A stretch of 64,000 nt of DNA, taken from positions 2,883,501-2,947,500 of the forward strand of contig NZ_FNTA01000004.1 of the NCBI RefSeq assembly GCF_900105055.1, in the 5' to 3' direction. A model generated the notes under the pieces. The model was not told the origin of the DNA, searched no databases, and saw only the letters and a list, made by a program, of their open reading frames with translations. The position numbers and the translations under genes were made by a program. Positions within the stretch are counted from its first letter, which is position 1. Every line of letters starts with the position of its first letter. The stretch comes from Amycolatopsis lurida. GTDB taxonomy: Bacteria; Actinomycetota; Actinomycetes; Mycobacteriales; Pseudonocardiaceae. Below are positions 8,815-17,589 of this stretch, piece after piece.

Positions 8815-8869
8815 GCGCGTGAAGGCCCCCTTCCCTCGGCTGAGCCGAGGGAAGGGGGCCTTCACGCGC
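8815..8869. repeat. Repeat family B: perfect 27-bp inverted repeat, likely bidirectional terminator
   Basis: The two 27-bp arms (8815-8841 and 8843-8869) are perfectly complementary around a single central base. The arms contain the family core GTGAAGGCCCCCTTC. The element lies between two convergent genes, ending 12 bp before the moeZ stop. Such a stem could terminate transcription from both sides, but there is no T-tract. Confidence 0.85.
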
Positions 8870-8881
8870 TTCCGCGAAACC

Positions 8882-10060
8882 TCAGTAGGTCGGCAGGCTC
8901 TGGTCGATCTGCCGCGCCCACGCCAGCACGCCGCCCCCAAGGTGGGTCGCGTCCTTGAACCCGGCCTTGTGCAGCGCCGCGAGAGCCTCCGCCGAACGCG
9001 CGCCCGACTTGCAGTGCAGCACGATCGGCTTGTCCTGCGGTAGTTCCGCCAGCGCCTCGCCCGAGAGGATCTTGTCCTTCGGGATCAGCGTCGCGCCCTT
9101 GATGTTGACGATCTCGTACTCGTGCGGCTCGCGGACGTCGATGAGGGCGAAGTTGTCGCCGTTGTCGAACTTGGCCTTGAGCTCCGCCGGAGTGATCGTG
9201 TGTCCCGAAGCGGCCGAAGCGGCTTCGTCGGACACAACACCGCAGAACGCTTCGTAGTCGATGAGCTCGGTGATCTTCGGGGTCTCCGGATCCTTGCGGA
9301 TCTTGACCTCGCGGTACTTCATCTCGAGCGCGTCGTAGCTGACGAGCCTGCCCAGCAGCGGCTCACCGATGCCGGTGATCAGCTTGATCGCCTCGTTCAC
9401 CATGATCGAGCCGATGGACGCGCACAGCACGCCCAGCACACCGCCCTCGGCGCACGACGGGACCATGCCGGGCGGCGGCGGCTCGGGGTAGAGGTCGCGG
9501 TAGTTGAGGCCCTTGCCGTTCGGCGCGTCCTCCCAGAACACGCTCGCCTGGCCCTCGAACCGGTAGATCGAGCCCCACACGTAGGGCTTGCCGGTGAGCA
9601 CGGCGGCGTCGTTGACCAGGTAGCGCGTCGCGAAGTTGTCGGTGCCGTCGAGGATCAGGTCGTACTGCTCGAACAGCTCCAGCGCGTTGGACGACTCGAG
9701 CCGGTCGGTGTGCAGGTGCACCTTGACGAACGGGTTGATCTCGGCGAGCGACTCCTGCGCGGACGCCGCCTTCAGCTTGCCGATGTCGGACTGGCCGTGG
9801 ATGACCTGGCGGTGCAGGTTCGATTCGTCGACCTCGTCGAAGTCGACGATGCCGAGCGTGCCGACCCCGGCCGCGGCGAGGTACAGCAGCGCCGGGCTGC
9901 CGAGGCCGCCGGCACCGATGACCAGGACCTTGGCGTTCTTCAGCCGCTTCTGCCCGGTCATCCCGACGTCCGGGATGATCAGGTGACGGCTGTACCGGGC
10001 CACCTCTTCCTTGGTGAGCTCGGCGGCCGGCTCGACGAGCGGCGGCAGCGTGCCTGACAT
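8882..10060 (-). CDS. moeZ: Adenylyltransferase/sulfurtransferase MoeZ
   Basis: 392 residues. The N-terminal ThiF/MoeB domain begins after LTKEEVARYSRHLIIPDVG and has the nucleotide motif GAGGLGSPALLYLA near residues 49-62. A CAEGGVLG segment follows. The C-terminal rhodanese domain carries the active-site loop LHCKSGARS. The family adenylates the C-terminal glycine of small sulphur carriers such as MoaD or CysO and then thiocarboxylates it, serving molybdopterin and other sulphur pathways. The start at 10060 is supported by GGAGGA just upstream. In M. tuberculosis moeZ sits beside a DUF3152 gene, as here. Confidence 0.94.
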   Translation of the reverse strand: MSGTLPPLVEPAAELTKEEVARYSRHLIIPDVGMTGQKRLKNAKVLVIGAGGLGSPALLYLAAAGVGTLGIVDFDEVDESNLHRQVIHGQSDIGKLKAASAQESLAEINPFVKVHLHTDRLESSNALELFEQYDLILDGTDNFATRYLVNDAAVLTGKPYVWGSIYRFEGQASVFWEDAPNGKGLNYRDLYPEPPPPGMVPSCAEGGVLGVLCASIGSIMVNEAIKLITGIGEPLLGRLVSYDALEMKYREVKIRKDPETPKITELIDYEAFCGVVSDEAASAASGHTITPAELKAKFDNGDNFALIDVREPHEYEIVNIKGATLIPKDKILSGEALAELPQDKPIVLHCKSGARSAEALAALHKAGFKDATHLGGGVLAWARQIDQSLPTY

Positions 10061-10178
10061 CGGGTCCTCCATCTCGCGTGGATCGCGGGTCGCATCCCAG
10101 TATCTACAACACGGAAAGGCCCGAACGCCTTCCCCTGTTCCAGACCGTGGGAAGTTCCAGCAGGTGAGACGGCGGAGA

Positions 10179-11360
10179 CTAGGGTGACGGGTTCGGCCAG
10201 GAGCCCGGCTTGCAGACCTTGCCGTCGGCGGGCACCTTGCCCCGGTCCCCACCCGGCAGATCGTTCAGCTGCGCGACGAAGTCGTTGGAGACGCCGAAGG
10301 TCTGCTGCATCATGACCGGCGCGATCGCGCCGTTCTCCTTGCAGCCCACGTGCTTTCCGCCCAGGGCGTGCCCGACCTCGTGGTTGATGGCGTACTGACG
10401 GTACGAGACCATGTCGCCCTGGAACGCCATCGCTCCGCGCACCCAGCGGGCGAGGTTGATCACCACGCGCTTGTCGAAACTCGACCGGTAGCACGAGGTC
10501 TCGTAGGTGATCTGGAACATGCAGACGTCCGCGCGGTGCGTCGTGTTCGGTGTGGTGAGACTCACCCGGAAGCTGGGGTTCGGGAAACTCGCGTCCACGC
10601 GCTGGAGCGCCTTCTTCCCGTCCCACGTCCAGCTCTGGGGATTGGACAGCGTCTCCTCGACCGACCTGGCGAAGCTGTCGTCCCCCATGTAGCTCGACGG
10701 ATCGATGCCGTCCTCGACCTCGACGGTGTACGTGAACAGCTGGCCCGTCCCGACCTTCTCCCCCTTGCCCGGCACCACGTGATACGTGCCCTTGCCCGAC
10801 TGGGTGAAGTCGCCGCCCTTGGGCAGGTCCGCGGTGGGGATCTTGAGGTCGACCGGTTTGGCCGGGTTCTCCGGAAGGACGTCGCCGCCCCCATCGACAC
10901 CCGCGCCCGGCTCTCCGCCGTTGCCCGCGGAACCGTCGGATCCATCGGCCGAAGCGAGACTCGCCCCATCCGTGGCGATCGGCTCGGGCGGGCCGGTGGC
11001 GGTGTTGAACACGACCAGCGCGGTGATCACGACGAGGATCGGCAGCGCGTACACGCGCCAGCCGTAGGTCTTGGCGAACTGGCCGATGCCGCCCTTGCTC
11101 TTGCGCTTGGCGGTCTTCGCGGCGCCGGGCTCGTGCGGCTTCCAGGAGGCACTGAGCGGCTGGGCACTGGTCCGGCGGCCGCCGGGACGGTAGCGGTCCT
11201 CGTCGAGCCGCTGCGACGGCGGTGGCGTCGGCCGGTACTGACCGGTGCGCGGCGCGTCGGTGGTCCGGGGCTGGGGGCGCGACGGACGGCGGGCGGAGGC
11301 GGAGTACTGAGACCGCCGACCTTCGCCCTGCGCGCCTTGCTTTACCCGATCCACGCGCAC
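10179..11360 (-). CDS. DUF3152 domain-containing membrane-anchored zincin-like protein
   Basis: About 393 residues. A basic, Pro/Arg-rich cytoplasmic N-terminus of about 110 residues leads to one membrane span (VYALPILVVITALVVF). An acidic Gly-rich linker follows, then an extracytoplasmic DUF3152 domain. That domain holds HEVGHALGGKH, a metzincin/gluzincin-like HExxHxxxxxH zinc motif, so it is probably a metalloprotease. Paired Cys residues suggest disulphides outside the membrane. The frame is open to a GTG at 11426, but neither GTG (11426 or 11360) has a clear ribosome site. I prefer 11360 because the protein-like composition begins there. The gene lies between moeZ and an alpha/beta hydrolase on the same strand. 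Confidence 0.85.
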   Translation of the reverse strand: MRVDRVKQGAQGEGRRSQYSASARRPSRPQPRTTDAPRTGQYRPTPPPSQRLDEDRYRPGGRRTSAQPLSASWKPHEPGAAKTAKRKSKGGIGQFAKTYGWRVYALPILVVITALVVFNTATGPPEPIATDGASLASADGSDGSAGNGGEPGAGVDGGGDVLPENPAKPVDLKIPTADLPKGGDFTQSGKGTYHVVPGKGEKVGTGQLFTYTVEVEDGIDPSSYMGDDSFARSVEETLSNPQSWTWDGKKALQRVDASFPNPSFRVSLTTPNTTHRADVCMFQITYETSCYRSSFDKRVVINLARWVRGAMAFQGDMVSYRQYAINHEVGHALGGKHVGCKENGAIAPVMMQQTFGVSNDFVAQLNDLPGGDRGKVPADGKVCKPGSWPNPSP

Positions 11361-11435
11361 CAGGGTGCCATAACCGAACTGTGATGTTGTGAGCGACCGG
11401 CGCTTCGCGGGCCGTGTCCCGCCCACCCGAATGGG

Positions 11436-12425
11436 CTACCAGGTGCCCGATTCGACCGATTCCCACATCCCCAAAACGGCCTTCGCTACGACATTCGGGC
11501 GTTCCATCTGCGCCACGTGGCCGGTTCGGGGCAGGACCAGCAACCGGGCGTGCGGAAGTAGCCGAGCGGTGCGCTCGGCGCGCCGGACGGAGATCACCCG
11601 GTCGTGCTGCCCCCACACGACGAGCGTCGGCGCGTCGACGGTCGGCGCGACCGCCCACAGCGACGCGGGCCCGCGGGCGGACCACGTCCGGAAGATGCCG
11701 AAGGTGCTGCGAGCCAGCGCGGGGGCGGCCCACTCGAAGGCGGCGCGAGCGCTGTGCTCCTCTTCGAGCTCGTTCAGCCTGCTTTCGGCGAAGCGGCTGG
11801 GGTCGGCGAAGCACAGCTTGATGACCTGCATGGCACGTTCGCGCGGGCCGAGCGCGGCCAGTTGCCGTCGCACCCGCGGACCGATCAGCGGCAGGTACGC
11901 GAACGCCATCCGCGGGTCGGACAGCCGTCGCATACTGGGCCGGAGATCCGGCATCGCGGGCGAGATCAGCGTCAGCGTCTTCACCAGCTCCGGACGGCGG
12001 GCCGCGACGAGCAGCACGACCGCGCCGCCCATCGAGTTGCCGAACAAGTGCACCGGCCCCGCGTCGAGGCTCTCGATGTGACTCGCGACGATCTCGGCGT
12101 GCGAGTCGAGACTGAAGTCGAACCCGGCGGCCGGCTCCGAATAGCCGAAACCCGGCAAATCGACCGCCGTACCTCCCGCTTGGGGCGCCAGCAACGCGGC
12201 GAGGTCGGTCCAGTTCGTGGACGAACCGCCGAGCCCGTGGACGTAAACGGCCGTCTCCGGCCCGCCCGGTGTCCGGCGGATGTGCAATTTCACCCCGGCG
12301 ACACCTATTGTTTCCCCGGGCCAAGGGGGCGGCGCGGGCTCCAGTGACGGCAACGACCTGCGCGAAAGCGGCACATGGGTCAGCGGCGGACGACCCCCGG
12401 CGGCACGGGAAACTGGAGAAGACAC
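11436..12425 (-). CDS. Alpha/beta hydrolase
   Basis: 329 residues with the alpha/beta hydrolase fold. It shows VYVHGLGGSSTNW as the oxyanion-hole strand and loop, nucleophile elbow GNSMGGA, acid VVWGQHDRVI and the histidine in LPRTGHVAQME. No signal peptide is apparent, so it is probably cytoplasmic. The substrate is unknown; esters, lactones or lipid-like compounds are usual for this class. It starts at GTG 12425. The gene is divergent from a TetR regulator (start 12575) and lies upstream of the DUF3152 gene on the same strand, so the TetR protein may control it. Confidence 0.88.
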   Translation of the reverse strand: MSSPVSRAAGGRPPLTHVPLSRRSLPSLEPAPPPWPGETIGVAGVKLHIRRTPGGPETAVYVHGLGGSSTNWTDLAALLAPQAGGTAVDLPGFGYSEPAAGFDFSLDSHAEIVASHIESLDAGPVHLFGNSMGGAVVLLVAARRPELVKTLTLISPAMPDLRPSMRRLSDPRMAFAYLPLIGPRVRRQLAALGPRERAMQVIKLCFADPSRFAESRLNELEEEHSARAAFEWAAPALARSTFGIFRTWSARGPASLWAVAPTVDAPTLVVWGQHDRVISVRRAERTARLLPHARLLVLPRTGHVAQMERPNVVAKAVLGMWESVESGTW

Positions 12426-12574
12426 AGCATCAAGGATGCCTGACCCTTGGCGGTCCGGCTGTACCGGCGAGTAATCTCGACCTCACTTCACGCGGTGGTG
12501 ACCCCGCCCGTGGAGCCCCGCTCGACTGCGCTCTGCGTTCTCGGCGGAGACGAGTGCCTCGAACTGGAGGAACG

Positions 12575-13198
12575 ATGACAGACATGGCGCGACTGCAGGC
12601 CCGAGGTGTTCGCCTGCCCAGAACGGAACGCCGCGCCCAGCTGCTGGCCGCCGCGCAGCGGGTGTTCGCCGCGAACGGATACCACGCTGCCGCGATGGAC
12701 GAGATCGCCGAAGAGGCCGGAGTCAGCAAGCCGGTCCTCTATCAGCACTTCCCCGGCAAGCTCGACCTCTACATCGCGCTGCTGGAGAGCCACGTCGACG
12801 AACTGGTGCGGCGGGTCAAGGAGGCGCTCGACTCCACGACGGACAACAAGCAGCGTGTGCCGGCGACCGTCGGCGCGTTCTTCGACTTCGTCAACAACGA
12901 CGCCGGCGCGTTCCGCATGGTCTTCGAGTCGGATCTGCGCGGTGAGCCCGCCGTGCAGGAGGCGGTGGACCGGGCGACGTCGGCCAGCGTCGACGCGATC
13001 ACCGAGACCATCACCGCCGACGCGGGCCTCGACGAGGACAAGGCCCGGCTGCTCGCCGTCGGCCTCGTGGGCCTCTCGCAGGTCAGCGCGCGGTTCTGGC
13101 TGGCGCACCACAAGTCGATGAGCCGCGAAGAGGCCGTCGCCCTCACCGCCAACCTCGCCTGGCGGGGTATCGGCGGCGGTTTCCCGCTGCAGCACTGA
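12575..13198 (+). CDS. TetR/AcrR family transcriptional regulator
   Basis: 207 residues. The N-terminal helix-turn-helix spans about residues 15-65 (RRAQLLAAAQRVFAANGYHA, then IAEEAGVSKPVLYQHFPGKL). A ligand-binding helical C-terminal domain follows, with GLVGLSQVSARFWL near the end. The ATG at 12575 is preceded by CTGGAGG. Its place beside moeZ and DUF3152 matches mycobacterial Rv3208, a TetR protein in the same neighbourhood. It may repress itself and the divergent hydrolase; the ligand is unknown. Confidence 0.9.
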   Translation: MTDMARLQARGVRLPRTERRAQLLAAAQRVFAANGYHAAAMDEIAEEAGVSKPVLYQHFPGKLDLYIALLESHVDELVRRVKEALDSTTDNKQRVPATVGAFFDFVNNDAGAFRMVFESDLRGEPAVQEAVDRATSASVDAITETITADAGLDEDKARLLAVGLVGLSQVSARFWLAHHKSMSREEAVALTANLAWRGIGGGFPLQH

Positions 13199-13205
13199 CC
13201 CGACC

Positions 13206-13260
13206 CGCAATTCGTCATCTACTCGCGATCATCGCGAACGCAAGTAGATGACGAATTGCG
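13206..13260. repeat. Repeat family C: 18-bp inverted repeat with inner hairpin
   Basis: Arms 13206-13223 and 13243-13260 are perfectly complementary. The loop holds a second perfect hairpin, CGCGAT C ATCGCG (13224-13236). The right arm contains CAAGTAGATGACGAATTG, nearly identical to the element near 37300. It lies between the convergent TetR and amidohydrolase genes and probably terminates both. Confidence 0.8.
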
Positions 13261-13265
13261 TCAGG

Positions 13266-14687
13266 TCACTGGGGCAGGAGCTTCTTCACGCGGTCGGCGG
13301 CAAGCTGGGCGTCGGCGACGACCTTCGCGGTGTCGATGCCGACAACGCGTCCTTCGCGTTTGAGGGCGCGGCCGTCGACGAACACCCATGAGACGTTCGC
13401 GGGCTGGGTGTTGAAGACCAGCTGATTCACCCAGTCCACCTTCGGCGCGAAGTTGACCGCCTGGGCGTCGACCAGCTGGAGATCCGCCCGCTTGCCCGGC
13501 GTCAGCGACCCGATCTCCTTGTCCATCCCCAGCGCTTCCGCACCGCCGAGGGTCGCCATGCGCAGGACGTCCGCGGTGGTCGGGTAGACCGCCGGATCCG
13601 TCGTGGTCGCCCGCTGAAGACCGACGGCCGCGCGCATCACATTGAACATGTCGCTCGTGTCGTTGGTACCGCCGTCGAGGCCGAGCCCGACCTTCATGTT
13701 CCGCTTCTTCATCTCCGGCAGCCGGATCACCCCCGACGCGAGCCGCATGTTCGACAGCGGGTTGTGCGCGACGCTGACCCCGGCTGCCGCGAGCTCGTCG
13801 AGGTCGGCGTCGGTGGTCTGGATGACGTGGTTCGCCACCAGCCCGGGGTGCAGCGCGTTCGCCCGCCGGAGCGCGTCCATCTGCCCCGCGGTCAGATCGG
13901 CCTTCGATTCGAGCAGGTGAACGTTCAGCGAGACGCCGAGTTCGCGGGCGAGCTTCTCCGAGGCCTCGACGCTCGGGAAGTTCCCCGTGGACGGATGAGT
14001 GCCGATCTGCAGGCGCGCCAACGGGTTCGGATCGATGACCTCGCGCTTCACGCGGCGGATCTCGTTCTGCAGCGCGGGATCGGTGGTGCCGTTGTAGGAG
14101 TAGAGGAATCGCAGCTTCGACTCGCCGAGCGCACGGAGACCGCCCTTGGCGAAGTCGGTGTTGAAGGCGTGCGACCAGTCGGTGACCGTGGTGATGCCGG
14201 TCGAGACGACGTCGGCCGCGGCGAGTTTCGTGCCCGCGTACGCGTCCGCGTCGGTCACGGGCGCGCGATACAACGGGATGACGCATTTGCCGAGCCAGCC
14301 GATGAGTTCCTTGTCGGCAGCGCAGCCTCGGATGAGCGACTGCCACAGGTGGTTGTGCAGGTCGACGAACCCGGGCAGCACGATCTTGCCTCGGCCGTCG
14401 ACGACTTTCGCGGAGCCCGCGTCGATATCCTTGCCGACCTGTTTGATCTTGGTGCCTTCCAGCACGACGTCGGAGTCGGCGAGGGCGCCGAGCGGTCCTT
14501 CGCCGAGGGCGGGGTCCATCGTGAGCACCATCGACGCGTCACGGATGACGACGCGGCCGGCCCCGGAGAACTCGGCGTCGCTCCCGGTTTCGGTGGTCTC
14601 ACCGCCGAGGTTCGTGAGCAGGGCGGCGCCGAGAACCGCGGCGAGGGTGAGGGTGAAGACGGACAAGATCGATCCACGTTGTTTCAT
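13266..14687 (-). CDS. Exported or membrane-anchored amidohydrolase family protein
   Basis: 473 residues. The N-terminus has a basic start and a hydrophobic segment (ILSVFTLTLAAVLGAALL), so the enzyme is exported or anchored. The amidohydrolase domain shows the metal motif GFVDLHNHLW, then HVIQTTDADLDELAAAG, VAHNPLSNMRLASG and GLGLDGGTNDTSDM. These resemble TrzN/AtzB/SsnA-type deaminases and chlorohydrolases acting on guanine, triazine or other N-heterocycles. Most relatives are cytoplasmic, so the export signal is unusual. It converges on the TetR gene. The substrate is unknown. Confidence 0.85.
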   Translation of the reverse strand: MKQRGSILSVFTLTLAAVLGAALLTNLGGETTETGSDAEFSGAGRVVIRDASMVLTMDPALGEGPLGALADSDVVLEGTKIKQVGKDIDAGSAKVVDGRGKIVLPGFVDLHNHLWQSLIRGCAADKELIGWLGKCVIPLYRAPVTDADAYAGTKLAAADVVSTGITTVTDWSHAFNTDFAKGGLRALGESKLRFLYSYNGTTDPALQNEIRRVKREVIDPNPLARLQIGTHPSTGNFPSVEASEKLARELGVSLNVHLLESKADLTAGQMDALRRANALHPGLVANHVIQTTDADLDELAAAGVSVAHNPLSNMRLASGVIRLPEMKKRNMKVGLGLDGGTNDTSDMFNVMRAAVGLQRATTTDPAVYPTTADVLRMATLGGAEALGMDKEIGSLTPGKRADLQLVDAQAVNFAPKVDWVNQLVFNTQPANVSWVFVDGRALKREGRVVGIDTAKVVADAQLAADRVKKLLPQ

Positions 14688-15065
14688 CGTTTCAACTCCC
14701 CAGTCGATGAGATCACGTTAGCTCACCGGACGCCTCGCGAAATAACCGCGACGGGGTGTTTCAGCACGCAGGATTTGCTCGTCCATCGGATCGCCCGGCC
14801 GTTCGGCTCCGGGATGGGTGTGGGCGCCCGGAACCGGATCGGATGTTCAGCGGTCGCCGTCGGCGTAGAGATCGACGCGCGGCCCCGGAGTCTGACGATC
14901 ACGACGTCCCTCGTGAGTGGTCGGCCCGACTCAAGCACGGTCGGGGGCCTCACGAGAAGGGCAAGGGACCTTTGCTCTTGCTCTGATTCGGCCGAAGGCA
15001 CCGGCTCGGGCCGGATTTCGGCTATGAATCGAACGACCGCGTCACCGATCCGCGAGGAGTAAGCC
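14688..15065. other. Divergent intergenic region without a convincing gene
   Basis: This 378-bp stretch separates the divergent amidohydrolase and CMD-family genes. It contains the inverted pair CTCGTGAG (14910-14917) and CTCACGAG (14949-14956), and a family A core (GCAAGGGACCTTTGCT, 14961-14976). A GGAG sits before the start codon at 15066. Open frames here have no protein-like composition. The promoters for both genes must lie in it, but no box is clear. Confidence 0.6.
14961..14976. repeat. Repeat family A copy in a divergent intergenic region
   Basis: The core GCAAGGGACCTTTGCT lacks the first A of the consensus. It lies directly after an 8-bp inverted pair (14910-14917 and 14949-14956). 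It is the only copy here between two divergent genes, so a terminator role does not explain it. Confidence 0.75.
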
Positions 15066-15602
15066 ATGCCCCACATCGCGCTCGATGAGAACCTGCCCGG
15101 CATCACGGCCCTGTTCGCCTACCGGCCGGAGACGGCCGCGCCGCTCGGGCAACTCGCCGAGGTCCTGCTTCGCGGCCCGAGCAGTCTCAGCGTGGGCGAG
15201 CGCGAACTGATCGGTGCGGTCGTCTCGCGCGGCAACGACTGCACGTTCTGCTCACGCAGTCACGCCGCCGTCGCCGCCGAAGCGCTCGAAGGCGGCATGC
15301 CGGTCGTCGAAGCGGCTTGGAAGGACGTCGACGGCGCACCCGTCTCGGCGAAGGTGAAGGCGCTCCTGCACGTCGCGCTCGCCGTCCGGGAAAGCGGAAA
15401 ATCCGTGGGCGGAGAGCTGATCGAGATGGCCCGCGCGGAGGGCGCGACGGACGTCGAAATCCACGACACGGTCCTGATCGCGGCCGCGTTCTGCATGTTC
15501 AACCGCTACGTCGACGGGCTGGCCACCCTCGCCGTCGACGACCAGGACGCCTACCGGGAGACCGGTGTCCGCCTCCTGGAGCACGGCTACACGAACCTCT
15601 GA
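15066..15602 (+). CDS. Carboxymuconolactone decarboxylase / AhpD-like peroxidase-related protein
   Basis: 178 residues of the CMD/AhpD fold. The segment GNDCTFCSRSHAAVA holds the CxxC redox pair and the following His typical of AhpD-type alkylhydroperoxidases. Family members reduce peroxides through that disulphide, usually with an electron donor protein. The ATG follows GGAG with a 6-nt gap. The gene stands alone between the divergent amidohydrolase gene and a convergent hydrolase. Three family A repeats lie just after its stop. A role in peroxide or organic-radical defence is plausible but not shown by context. Confidence 0.88.
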   Translation: MPHIALDENLPGITALFAYRPETAAPLGQLAEVLLRGPSSLSVGERELIGAVVSRGNDCTFCSRSHAAVAAEALEGGMPVVEAAWKDVDGAPVSAKVKALLHVALAVRESGKSVGGELIEMARAEGATDVEIHDTVLIAAAFCMFNRYVDGLATLAVDDQDAYRETGVRLLEHGYTNL

Positions 15603-15605
15603 GGG

Positions 15606-15702
15606 AGCAAGGGACCTTTGCTCCCGCTGCGGGAAGAGAGCAAGGGACCTTTGCTCCCACTTGTCTCACTGTCGAGAGAAGCGGTAGCAAAGGTCCCTTG
15701 CT
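15606..15702. repeat. Cluster of three family A repeats
   Basis: Two copies in one orientation (15606-15622 and 15639-15655) and one inverted copy (15686-15702) fill the gap between two convergent genes. The inverted pairing could give a large composite hairpin in either transcript. Confidence 0.85.
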
Positions 15703-15710
15703 CCCCTTTC

Positions 15711-16634
15711 TCAGGCCCTCGCGGCGCGGCGGACGAGGGCGGCGATGCGGTCCGAAACCTCTTGCGCCCGTTCCTGCGGGAGCATGTGCCCGGCGCCCGG
15801 GTAGCGCACGAACTCCGCCTCCGGCAGCTCGTCGGCGATGACCTTGGCGTGCGGCGGCGGGCAGAGCCGATCCCGCTCCCCCGCGAGCACGACCACCGGT
15901 TTGCCCTGCAGCGCGGCCAGCGTGACCCGGCAGTCGTGCCGCGAGATCGCGTCCTGGAAGCCCGCGACGCTCGCCGGATGCGCACACAGCAGCTGTTCGG
16001 CGACCGAGTCCACGTCGGCCCGCTGCGGCCGCCGCCCGAAGACGAGCAGCCGAGCGCCCGGCCGTACCACCGACAGCGGCAGCGGCAAGGCGTCGCGGCG
16101 GTTCTTCGCGAGCAGCTTCGCGAGCCTCCGCTCGAACCTCGCCGCGCCGCTGCCCGCGATCCCCGGCAGGCCGAGGGTGATCCGGTCCATCTCACCGGAC
16201 GATGTGGCGACGAACGCGACCCCTGCGACGCGCCGGGCCACGAGATCGGGATGCCTTCGGGAAAGTTCCATGATCGTCATGCCGCCCATGGAGTGCCCGG
16301 CGAGCACGAGCGGTCCGTTCGGGACGCGGTCTTCGATCAGCTCGGCGAGGTCGTCGGCGAGGGTGGCGATCGTGGCCGTCCCCGGTTTCGCCGGCGCGGA
16401 ACCGCCGTGGCCGCGCAGGTCGTAGCGCAGGGTCCGGATGGAGTCGCCGAGCCGTGCCGCCACGCCGTCCCAGGTCCGGTGGTCCTGAGTCCAGCCGTGC
16501 ACGAGCACCAGCGTGAGTTCGGAGTCGGCGGGGCCGCTCGTCTCGACGTGCAGTGCGGTGCCGTCGCCCGTCACGAACCGGTGTTCCCGCGACGGGTCCC
16601 ACGAGACGGCGTCGCGCTGCTTGACGCTCTTCAT
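15711..16634 (-). CDS. Alpha/beta hydrolase
   Basis: 307 residues. It shows LVLVHGWTQDHRTW, nucleophile elbow AGHSMGGMT, the acid in VVLAGERDRLCPP and the His in YPGAGHMLPQE. The start ATG at 16634 overlaps the stop of the diiron oxygenase gene (ATGA), so the two are translationally coupled and probably act in one pathway. No signal peptide is seen. The HGWTQDHRTW form resembles haloperoxidase or epoxide-hydrolase-like members, but the reaction cannot be fixed. Confidence 0.87.
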   Translation of the reverse strand: MKSVKQRDAVSWDPSREHRFVTGDGTALHVETSGPADSELTLVLVHGWTQDHRTWDGVAARLGDSIRTLRYDLRGHGGSAPAKPGTATIATLADDLAELIEDRVPNGPLVLAGHSMGGMTIMELSRRHPDLVARRVAGVAFVATSSGEMDRITLGLPGIAGSGAARFERRLAKLLAKNRRDALPLPLSVVRPGARLLVFGRRPQRADVDSVAEQLLCAHPASVAGFQDAISRHDCRVTLAALQGKPVVVLAGERDRLCPPPHAKVIADELPEAEFVRYPGAGHMLPQERAQEVSDRIAALVRRAARA

Positions 16635-17539
16635 CGCTTCCCCGGCAGCAGGAAGGACTTGCGCCAGAAGTACATGCCCGGCTTGCCGACCAGACCGGAT
16701 TCCTGCAGGAACGGCATGATCTTCTCGCCGGCCCACTGGATGCTTTCACGCCAGTTGGGGTTGTTCAGCGCGGCCTCGACGCCGTCGCGCGGACGGATGC
16801 CGACGGCCTTGTAGACGTTCGGGTTGATGAAGGCCCGCGTCACGAAGTACGAAATGAGCGCGATGATGAACTGCTGGTAGAGGATTTCCTTCTTCGACAG
16901 TTTCGCCATCCCGCGCGTCACCTCTTCGCGGGCGAAGGTGACATGCCGGGCCTCTTCGAGCACGTGGATCCGGTTGACCATGCGCACCAGCGGCTGGATC
17001 TCCGGGTCGTTCATCTGCTCGCGCTGAAGCCGGTCGAGGACCTCTTCGGCGACGAGGATCGCGCCGTAGCGCGCGGGGCCGTAGCTGATCGTCGGCATGA
17101 GTTTCGCCAGCCGCCGCAACCAGGGCACCGGCCCGTAGTTCGGGCATCCGATCCGCGAAGCCATCCGCGCGAACATCGTCGAGTGACGGCATTCGTCCGC
17201 GATCTCGGTCAACGCGTACTGGGCGTGCGAGCTGGTCGGGTCCTCTTCGTAGACCTCCTTGAGCAGCATCTGCATCAGGAGGATTTCGAACCACAGCCCC
17301 GTCGTGGCGACGCTCGCGACTTCGTGCTTGCCGAGTTCGATGCGCTGCTCTTCGGAGAGCGAGTCCCACAGCTCGGTGCCGTAGAGCGAAGAACGGTGGG
17401 CCGGGATGTAGTGCTTCCCGTCGACGAGCGGGGCGTTCCAGTCGATGTCGACGTCGGGATCGTAGAACTTGTTCGCGGAGGACTTGAGCAGCCGCTCGGC
17501 CGTCTTCTCCCGGTCTGTTTCTTTCAGCGCCCGCGTCAT
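16631..17539 (-). CDS. AurF-like diiron oxygenase
   Basis: 302 residues, mostly helical. Diiron ligands are visible as ExxxH pairs: TEIADECRHSTMF and HVLEEARHVTFAREE, with a further Glu in LVAEEVLDR. This pattern matches the AurF/CmlI diiron oxygenase family (PF11583), which includes N-oxygenases, although many actinobacterial members have unknown substrates. In-frame starts exist at GTG 17548 and ATG 17539. AGGGG lies about 10 nt before the ATG and only 1 nt before the GTG, so 17539 is preferred. It is coupled to an alpha/beta hydrolase and divergent from a TetR regulator with a clear operator between them. Confidence 0.85.
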   Translation of the reverse strand: MTRALKETDREKTAERLLKSSANKFYDPDVDIDWNAPLVDGKHYIPAHRSSLYGTELWDSLSEEQRIELGKHEVASVATTGLWFEILLMQMLLKEVYEEDPTSSHAQYALTEIADECRHSTMFARMASRIGCPNYGPVPWLRRLAKLMPTISYGPARYGAILVAEEVLDRLQREQMNDPEIQPLVRMVNRIHVLEEARHVTFAREEVTRGMAKLSKKEILYQQFIIALISYFVTRAFINPNVYKAVGIRPRDGVEAALNNPNWRESIQWAGEKIMPFLQESGLVGKPGMYFWRKSFLLPGKR

Positions 17540-17567
17540 TGCCGACACACCCCTATCTGTAACTCGT

Positions 17568-17580
17568 GGTAACAGTTACC
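17568..17580. promoter_or_regulatory. TetR operator between diiron oxygenase and TetR genes
   Basis: GGTAAC A GTTACC is a perfect inverted repeat. It lies 9 bp before the TetR start codon and 28 bp upstream of the oxygenase start. A related GTAAC half-site precedes it at 17559-17563. A repressor bound here would cover both promoters. Confidence 0.6.
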
Positions 17581-17589
17581 TCTGGTAGC

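Noticed and set aside
14723..15106. Minus-strand frame of 127 residues between the amidohydrolase and CMD genes
   Set aside because: It overlaps the CMD gene start and a palindrome, its composition is not protein-like, and it has no ribosome site.
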